A DNA stretch of 64,000 bases from Amycolatopsis sp. NBRC 101858 (GTDB lineage: Bacteria; Actinomycetota; Actinomycetes; Mycobacteriales; Pseudonocardiaceae). This document shows, in pieces, positions 58,588 through 64,000 of the stretch. The stretch's first letter is position 1, and each line of letters opens with the position of its first letter. Under the pieces are notes generated by a model. The model saw nothing but the letters and a program-made list of their open reading frames with translations, had not been told where the DNA came from and did no database searches. The stretch lies in contig NZ_BSTD01000006.1 of NCBI RefSeq assembly GCF_030269325.1, forward strand, positions 310,001 through 374,000, given 5' to 3'. Both the position numbers and the translations under genes were made by a program.

Positions 58588-60173
58588 GCATCCTGGAGCG
58601 GGTGCGGGCCGCGTACCGGCGGATCGAGCAGGTCGACCGGCCCGAGATCTGGATCGACCTGCGGCCGGAAGCCGACGTGCTGGCCGAGGCCGCCGCGCTG
58701 GCGGAACGAGGGTTGCCGCTGTACGGCAAGCTGGTCGCGGTCAAGGGCAACATCGACGTCGCGGGGCTGCCGACGACCGCGGGCTGCCCGGCGTACGCGT
58801 ACAAGCCCGAGGCCGACGCGCCGGTGGTCGCGCGGCTGCGGGCGGCCGGGGCGCTGGTGCTCGGCACGACCAACCTCGACCAGTTCGCGACCGGGCTGGT
58901 CGGCACGCGCAGCCCGTACGGCGCGGTGCGCAACGCCGTCGACCCGGCGTACGTGTCGGGCGGGTCCAGCTCGGGGTCGGCGGTGGCGGTCGCGCTGGGC
59001 ATCGTGGACCTGGCGCTGGGCACCGACACCGCGGGCTCCGGGCGGGTGCCGGCGGCGTTCAACGGGATCGTCGGGCTCAAGCCGACACCCGGCCTGCTGC
59101 CGACCGAGGGCGTCGTCCCGGCGTGCGCGAGCATCGACTGCGTGTCGCTGTTCGCGCGGACGGTCGAGGAGGCGGCGTTCGCGCTGACCTGCCTGGCCGA
59201 GCCCGCGCAGGTCCACACGGGACGGTTCCGCATCGGCGTGCCCGACCGGCTGGGCCCGCTGGAGGCGGGCTGGGCGGAGGCGTTCGAGGCAGTCGTGGAG
59301 GAGTACGCGGCGGCCGGCGCCGAAGTGACCACTGTGGACACGTCGCCTTTCCTGGAGGCGGCCCAGCTGCTGTACGGCGGCGCGTTCGTCGCCGAGCGGT
59401 ACACCGCGGTCGGCGAGTTCCTGGAGGCGCACCCGGACGAGGTGGACCCGGTGGTGCACGGCATCATCACCGGCGCCCGCGACATCCCGGCGCATCGCCT
59501 GTTCGCCGACCAGCGAACCCTGGCCGGACTGCGCACCGAGGCCCTGGCAGTCTTGGCGGGCGTGGACGCGCTCCTGACGCCGACGACGACCGAGCACCCG
59601 ACGATCGCCGAGGTGGCCGCGGACCCGGTCGCGATCAACGCGCGCCTGGGCCGGTTCACCAACTCGACCAACCTGTTCGGCCTGTCGGCGCTGGCGGTCC
59701 CGGCGGGAACGGTGGCCGGGCGCCCGTTCGGCGTGATGCTGGTCGGCGCCCCACACGACGACCTGAAACTGGCGACACTGGCGGGGTTGCGCGGCGAGCG
59801 GGTCCCGATCGTGGTGGTCGGCGCCCACTTGCGGGGGCAGCCGCTGAACCACGAACTGACGTCGAGGGGCGGCCGGTTCGTGTCCGAAGTGGACACGGCG
59901 GCGGCCTACCGGCTGTACGCGCTGGACACCGTGCCACCCAAGCCCGGGCTGGTGCGGGTCGCATCCGGCGGCGTCGCCATCGCGGCGGAGGTGTGGGACC
60001 TGCCGGTGCGAGGCTTCGGCGAGTTCGTCTCGCGGATCCCGTCACCGCTGGCCATCGGCAAGGTGGAGCTGGCCGACGGCCGCGAGGTCTCCGGCTTCCT
60101 CTGCGAACCGGCGGCGACCGAAGGTGCCGAGGACATCTCGGCGAAGGGCGGCTGGCTGGCGCACCTGGGATAA
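58584..60173 (+). CDS. atzF: Allophanate hydrolase
   Basis: 529-residue amidase-signature enzyme splitting allophanate into ammonium and CO2, last step of the pathway. Ser-cisSer-Lys triad: Lys in LVAVKGNIDVAG, Ser pair in VSGGSSSGSAVAVALG and LGTDTAGSGRVPAAF. The C-terminal domain (about 440-529; VASGGVAIAAEVWDLPVRGF) is the allophanate-specific part absent from plain amidases. Its ATG overlaps the carboxylase stop. It ends the operon; no terminator is evident. Confidence 0.92.
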   Translation: MSILERVRAAYRRIEQVDRPEIWIDLRPEADVLAEAAALAERGLPLYGKLVAVKGNIDVAGLPTTAGCPAYAYKPEADAPVVARLRAAGALVLGTTNLDQFATGLVGTRSPYGAVRNAVDPAYVSGGSSSGSAVAVALGIVDLALGTDTAGSGRVPAAFNGIVGLKPTPGLLPTEGVVPACASIDCVSLFARTVEEAAFALTCLAEPAQVHTGRFRIGVPDRLGPLEAGWAEAFEAVVEEYAAAGAEVTTVDTSPFLEAAQLLYGGAFVAERYTAVGEFLEAHPDEVDPVVHGIITGARDIPAHRLFADQRTLAGLRTEALAVLAGVDALLTPTTTEHPTIAEVAADPVAINARLGRFTNSTNLFGLSALAVPAGTVAGRPFGVMLVGAPHDDLKLATLAGLRGERVPIVVVGAHLRGQPLNHELTSRGGRFVSEVDTAAAYRLYALDTVPPKPGLVRVASGGVAIAAEVWDLPVRGFGEFVSRIPSPLAIGKVELADGREVSGFLCEPAATEGAEDISAKGGWLAHLG

Positions 60174-60214
60174 ATCGGATGCGAGCCGGTGCGGCCCCCA
60201 CGCACACTGAGGTC

Positions 60215-61459
60215 GTGAACACCCTGCCTTGCGGCCATCCGGGCCGCACCGGCACCTTGCGTCTCTGCCCGCACTTGGCTGTCGAAGAACCTCCCCCGTC
60301 CACGCGTCACCTGACCGGCGTGGGCACGCACTACGACCTGGTCTGCGCGCTCTGCACACCGGCCGCACTGGTCGAAGTCTGCGAGAGCTGCGCCGAGCGG
60401 GCCGACCGGCAAAGCTTTCCCGCGGGCTGGTGCGGCGAGCCCGGGATCCTGCTGCGGGACCAGGAACTCGCGGGAAGCTGGGTGACCCGCCCCTGCCCGG
60501 CGCGACCACTGAACGACGGCTGCCTCGCCCCGATGCCGGACGGCTGGCTCGCGCTCACCGAAGAGGGGTTCGTCCGGATCGACGGCGACGACCAGTGGCT
60601 CGTCGGGCCGGTCGAGCTGCCGGAGGAGACCTACAAGGACATCCGGGACATCCCCGACCGGCCGCGCCGCTCCCTGCACACCTCGCGCGACGGCCGGTAC
60701 GCGGCCGTCGTCTCGGACTACGGCCAGTTCGCCACCGTCGTCGACCTGCTCGAGTGGTTGACGGTCCTCGACCTCGACCGGGACTGGAACGACAACGAGT
60801 TCACCCGGTTCCCGCTCGCCTTCCTCGGCGAAGGCGAGACGGCGAAGGTCGTCGCGGGCACCGACTGGAACCGCTTGGACGTCTTCACCCTGCCCGGCGG
60901 GGAGCTGCTGACCGACCGCGAAACCGCGGCGACGGACCACGAGCACTACCTCGACTACTTCCAGGGCGCGCTGCACGTGAGCCCGTCCGAGCGAGCGCTG
61001 GTCGTGGACGGCTGGGTCTGGATGCCGGTGGGCGCGCCGGTGGTCGTCGACGTCGCGGCGTGGCTCGACGGCGACCCGCACGCGGCCGAGCACGGGCGGA
61101 GCCTCACCTCGCGCGACTGGGTGTGGGACCGGCCGATCGCGTGGCTCGGCGACACGACCGTCGCTGTCCAGGGCATGGGCGTGAGCGACGACCGGATGCT
61201 CGACGGCGTCGAGCTGTACGACGCCACGACCGGCCGCCGGACGGGGATGTTCGCCGGGCCGGCCGGGCCCATGTGGGCCCACGACGGGCTGTTGTACGTA
61301 CGGGCCGAAGCGGGCTTGGAGGTCTGGGACCCGGCCGAGGGTGCCCGGATCGGGCTGGTGGCGGGCTTCCACCCCATCGCCCACAGTTCGGGCGCCTTCG
61401 CCGAGTTGCGTAACGATCAGCTGAGGATCTGGGTGACGGGTCTCGAACCGGGGCAGTAA
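60215..61459 (+). CDS. Hypothetical protein with Cys-rich head and propeller-like body
   Basis: 414 residues, unrecognised. The first ~70 hold Cys/His pairs (LPCGHPG, LCPHLA, VCALCTP, EVCESCAE) that suit one or two zinc sites. After about 90, repeated W/D-rich strands (SRDGRYAAVVSDYGQFATVV, GDTTVAVQGMGV, GLLYVRAEAGLEVWDPAEG) suggest a WD40/YVTN-type propeller of six or so blades. GTG 60215 places the first Cys pair at the N-terminus. No neighbour hints at its task. Confidence 0.7.
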   Translation: MNTLPCGHPGRTGTLRLCPHLAVEEPPPSTRHLTGVGTHYDLVCALCTPAALVEVCESCAERADRQSFPAGWCGEPGILLRDQELAGSWVTRPCPARPLNDGCLAPMPDGWLALTEEGFVRIDGDDQWLVGPVELPEETYKDIRDIPDRPRRSLHTSRDGRYAAVVSDYGQFATVVDLLEWLTVLDLDRDWNDNEFTRFPLAFLGEGETAKVVAGTDWNRLDVFTLPGGELLTDRETAATDHEHYLDYFQGALHVSPSERALVVDGWVWMPVGAPVVVDVAAWLDGDPHAAEHGRSLTSRDWVWDRPIAWLGDTTVAVQGMGVSDDRMLDGVELYDATTGRRTGMFAGPAGPMWAHDGLLYVRAEAGLEVWDPAEGARIGLVAGFHPIAHSSGAFAELRNDQLRIWVTGLEPGQ

Positions 61460-61501
61460 CCCGCCGATGACCTTGGTGAGGAACGCTCCCGGGAGGCGGC
61501 C

Positions 61502-62122
61502 ATGACCACGGCGACCCGTGCCCCGCTCGTCCATTCGTACCTGTACCTGCGGCGCGCGATCGGGCTCATCGGCCTGGCGCTGCCGGTAGTCCTGATCCTC
61601 GGCAAGCAGCTCGCCCAAGGCGGCGACCTCATCGGGTCGCTCAGCGGCTACTACTACACCGACCTCGGCAACGTCTTCGTCGGCGCGATGTGCGCCGCGG
61701 GCGTGTTCCTGCTCGCCTACTACGGCCACGACTTCATCGACAACGTGGCGAGCACGGTGGCCGGCCTCGGCGCGATCGGCCTGGCCCTGTTCCCGACCAC
61801 CCCGGACCACGACGCGACGTCGTGGCAGCGCACGTCCGGCGTGCTGCACCTCGTGTTCGCGGCGGCGTTCTTCCTGATGCTGGCCTACTTCTGCCTGCGC
61901 CTGTTCCCCCACGACGGCGAGCAGCCCCCGGGGACCGGCGTCGTCTACCGCGGGTGCGGAGTCGTGATTCTGGCCGCGCTCGTGCTGATCGCGGTGACGA
62001 GCCGGCTCCGGCTGGTCCCGGACTGGCACCCCGCGCTGTGGCTCGAGAGCGCCGCAGTGTGGGCGTTCGGCGTCGCGTGGCTCGTCAAGGGCCAGACGCT
62101 GACGCCCAAGAGTGTGCCGTAG
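61502..62122 (+). CDS. Multi-pass membrane protein, function unknown
   Basis: 206 residues with about six helices (LYLRRAIGLIGLALPVVLIL, VFVGAMCAAGVFLLAYYGHD, VAGLGAIGLALFPTTPDHDA, LHLVFAAAFFLMLAYFCLRL, GVVILAALVLIAVTSRL, ESAAVWAFGVAWLVKG). The conserved-looking SGYYYTDLGNVFVG and ALFPTT are reminiscent of DUF998-type proteins. GGGAGG precedes the ATG. No link to the thiolase downstream is evident. Confidence 0.78.
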   Translation: MTTATRAPLVHSYLYLRRAIGLIGLALPVVLILGKQLAQGGDLIGSLSGYYYTDLGNVFVGAMCAAGVFLLAYYGHDFIDNVASTVAGLGAIGLALFPTTPDHDATSWQRTSGVLHLVFAAAFFLMLAYFCLRLFPHDGEQPPGTGVVYRGCGVVILAALVLIAVTSRLRLVPDWHPALWLESAAVWAFGVAWLVKGQTLTPKSVP

Positions 62123-62147
62123 CCCACTCGACCGGGCCACAGCACTG

Positions 62148-62189
62148 GTTACCGGCGGGTAACAAGGGCTATCGTGCGGCTAACAAACG
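62148..62189 (+). promoter_or_regulatory. Putative operator and promoter of the fadA-fadB operon
   Basis: GTTACC (62148-62153) and GGTAAC (62158-62163) form a perfect dyad with four bases between. GTAACAA and CTAACAA repeat 20 bases apart (62159 and 62180). TATCGT (62170-62175) is a candidate -10. The thiolase GTG has GGAG upstream. A TetR-type fatty-acid regulator site is a reasonable guess. Confidence 0.38.
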
Positions 62190-62207
62190 TCTACTGATGG
62201 AGCATTC

Positions 62208-63440
62208 GTGGCCGCACCAGCAACGCCGCTCGCGCCGAACGCGCGGGGCGTGCGCACCGTCGCCTTCGTCGAGGGGGTACGGACCCCCTTCGGCAAGGCC
62301 GGCGACAAGGGCATCTACGCCGGGACCCGCGCCGACGACCTCGTCGTCAACGCCATCCGTGAGCTGCTGCGGCGGCACCCGGAACTGCCGCCCGAGCGCG
62401 TCGACGAGGTGGCCATCGCCGCCACCACCCAGATCGGCGACCAGGGCCTGACCATCGGCCGCACCGCCGCGCTGCTCGCCGGCCTGCCGAAGTCGGTCCC
62501 CGGCTTCGCCATCGACCGCATGTGCGCCGGCGCGATGACCGCCGTCACGACCACCGCGTCCGGCATCGGCTTCGGCGCCTACGACATCGCCATCGCCGGC
62601 GGCGTCGAGCACATGGGACGGCACCCGATGGGCGAAGGCGTCGACCCGAACCCGCGGATCATCGCCGACAAGCTCGTCGACCCGACCGCGCTCGTCATGG
62701 GCCAGACCGCCGAGAACCTGCACGACCGCTTCCCGGACATCACCAAGCTGCGCACCGACACCTTCGCCGCGCGCAGCCAGGAGAAGTACGCCGAAGCCGT
62801 CAAGACCGGCAAGATCGGCCCCGAGCTGGTCCCGGTCGCCACCCGCTCGAAGGAGCTGGGCTGGGGCCTGGCCACCGAGGACGAGCCGCCGCGGCCCGGC
62901 ACCACGCTGGAGACGCTCGCCGGGCTGAAGACGCCGTTCCGCCCGCACGGCCGGATCACCGCGGGCAACGCGGCCGGCCTCAACGACGGCGCGACCGCGT
63001 CGATCCTGGCCGACGAGGACACCGCCCGCGAGCTGGGCCTGCCCGTCGCGATGCGGCTGGTCGGCTACTCCTTCGCGGGTGTCGAGCCGGAGGTCATGGG
63101 CATCGGCCCGGTGCCGGCCACCGAGAAGCTGTTCAAGCGCACCGGCCTGTCGATCGACGACATCGGCCTGTTCGAGATCAACGAAGCCTTCGCCGTGCAG
63201 GTGCTGGCCTTCCTCGACCACTTCGGCATCGCCGACGACGACCCGCGCGTGAACCAGTGGGGCGGCGCGATCGCCTGCGGCCACCCGCTGGCTTCCTCCG
63301 GCGTCCGGCTGATGACACAGCTCGCGCGTCAGTTCGCCGAGCGGCCCGACGTGCAGTACGGCATCACCACGATGTGCATCGGCATCGGCATGGGCGGCAC
63401 CGTGATCTGGGAGAACCCGGCGTTCGAGGGGGCGAAGTAA
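62208..63440 (+). CDS. fadA: Acetyl-CoA C-acyltransferase (thiolase)
   Basis: 410-residue degradative thiolase of beta-oxidation. Nucleophilic Cys in FAIDRMCAGAMTAVTTTA, the second site GGAIACGHPLASSGVR, and the catalytic Cys in TTMCIGIGMGGTVIWE. NAAGLNDGATA is also typical. It pairs with the FadB-type protein whose ATG overlaps its stop by one base, giving a fadA-fadB operon as in other actinobacteria. GTG start with GGAG. Confidence 0.92.
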   Translation: MAAPATPLAPNARGVRTVAFVEGVRTPFGKAGDKGIYAGTRADDLVVNAIRELLRRHPELPPERVDEVAIAATTQIGDQGLTIGRTAALLAGLPKSVPGFAIDRMCAGAMTAVTTTASGIGFGAYDIAIAGGVEHMGRHPMGEGVDPNPRIIADKLVDPTALVMGQTAENLHDRFPDITKLRTDTFAARSQEKYAEAVKTGKIGPELVPVATRSKELGWGLATEDEPPRPGTTLETLAGLKTPFRPHGRITAGNAAGLNDGATASILADEDTARELGLPVAMRLVGYSFAGVEPEVMGIGPVPATEKLFKRTGLSIDDIGLFEINEAFAVQVLAFLDHFGIADDDPRVNQWGGAIACGHPLASSGVRLMTQLARQFAERPDVQYGITTMCIGIGMGGTVIWENPAFEGAK

Positions 63441-64000
63441 TGACTTTCACCGCTGAAGAAGCGAAGGCCGCGTTCCCGGACGAGGTCGTCACGAACGCCG
63501 TCACGCGGCTGGTCAAGGTGCCCGGGCTCGAGAAGCCCGTCGCCCTGATCACCCTCGACAACGGCCACGACCACACCCGGCCGAACACCTTCGGCCCCCA
63601 AGGTCTGGTCAGCCTGAACGCGGCCATCGACAAGGCATTCGAGGCCGAGCCGGCCGCGATCGCCGTCACCGGCAAGCCGTTCATCTTCGCCGTCGGCGCG
63701 GACCTCTCGGGCGTCGAGTCCGTGAGCGACCCGAAGCTGGCGCGCGAGATCGCCCAGACCGGGCACGACGTGTTCCGCCGCCTCACCGAGACGAAGATCC
63801 CGACGTTCGGGTTCATCAACGGCGCGGTCATGGGCGGCGGGCTCGAGCTGGCGCTGTCCTGCCACTACCGGACGCTCTCGGAGAACACCGCCGCGATCGC
63901 GTTCCCCGAGGTCTTCCTCGGCCTGTTCCCGGGCTGGGGCGGCACGCAGCTGCTGCCGAACCTCATCGGCGCGGACGCGGCCGTCACGGTGATCATCGAG
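63440..64000 (+). CDS. fadB: FadB-type 3-hydroxyacyl-CoA dehydrogenase/enoyl-CoA hydratase, 5' part
   Basis: The first 187 codons, running off the window end. The N-terminal enoyl-CoA hydratase/crotonase domain is visible: VALITLDNGHDHTRPN, oxyanion-hole FAVGADLSGV, and FINGAVMGGGLELALSC with catalytic-position Glu in FPEVFLGLFPGWGGTQ. The dehydrogenase half lies beyond the edge. It should form a complex with the thiolase. The ATG overlaps the thiolase stop (TAATG). Confidence 0.88.
   Translation, partial: MTFTAEEAKAAFPDEVVTNAVTRLVKVPGLEKPVALITLDNGHDHTRPNTFGPQGLVSLNAAIDKAFEAEPAAIAVTGKPFIFAVGADLSGVESVSDPKLAREIAQTGHDVFRRLTETKIPTFGFINGAVMGGGLELALSCHYRTLSENTAAIAFPEVFLGLFPGWGGTQLLPNLIGADAAVTVIIE

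Overview
The window is a gene-dense, very GC-rich (about 72 percent by eye) chromosomal stretch with many GTG starts and many 1-4 base stop/start overlaps. Gene content (DUF3000, HRDC-RNase D, the hemE-hemY-hemQ cluster, DUF2630, PPK2, F420-type LLM enzymes) points to an actinomycete of the Mycobacteriales/Pseudonocardiales, most like Amycolatopsis. That placement is inference. No rRNA, tRNA, CRISPR, IS element or prophage was seen. Many genes carry a TAnnnT hexamer 6-8 nt before the start codon, the leaderless-transcript arrangement of actinobacteria, and I used this to choose several starts.

Layout. 1-5.4 kb: sthA (partial), a large AfsR/SARP-type regulator and an FAD-linked oxidase preceded by SARP-like direct repeats. 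5.5-8.8 kb: a fluoride-export operon (FluC, DUF190, FluC), then a divergent SDR/TetR pair. 8.8-13.5 kb: a leftward run of ArsR, SRPBCC, PPK2, S9 peptidase and LLM oxidoreductase. 13.6-19.9 kb: rocD, DUF2252, a D-amino-acid/glycine oxidase, PAP2, ZapE and a RibD-like reductase. 19.9-23.4 kb: an ECF sigma factor heading an Asp23/Gls24 envelope module with a tiny DUF2273-like protein, a J-like HPD protein and two AmaP-like anchors. 23.4-27 kb: LigC-type ligase, a lipoprotein of the TAP hydrolase fold without its serine, DUF2630 and thioredoxin. 27-31.3 kb: proline catabolism (prodh, pruA) with a divergent PucR regulator. 31-38.1 kb: mixed housekeeping genes including a LigD-type polymerase, a TVP38 protein and a Ser/Thr kinase with no canonical start codon.

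38.2-42 kb holds the locus I find most notable. A small membrane protein and msrB precede two TIGR04222-type membrane proteins ending in Gly/Ser/Cys tails. These are translationally coupled to a DUF692 (MNIO) iron oxidase and a small partner protein. I read this as a membrane-displayed, Cys-modified (RiPP-like) system. 42-50 kb: CoA transferase, coproporphyrin-branch haem genes, DUF3000, an orphan NarL-type regulator and an HRDC ribonuclease.

50.1-51.3 kb: a TIR-domain/coiled-coil protein with codon use unlike its neighbours, probably acquired and probably defence-related. 51.3-60.2 kb: a TetR-flanked operon of APC permease, two DUF1989 subunits, a biotin urea-carboxylase-type enzyme and allophanate hydrolase. 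The gene set fits guanidine assimilation better than plain urea use. 60.2-64 kb: a Cys-rich propeller-like protein, a membrane protein, and a thiolase plus the start of the FadB-type multifunctional beta-oxidation protein.
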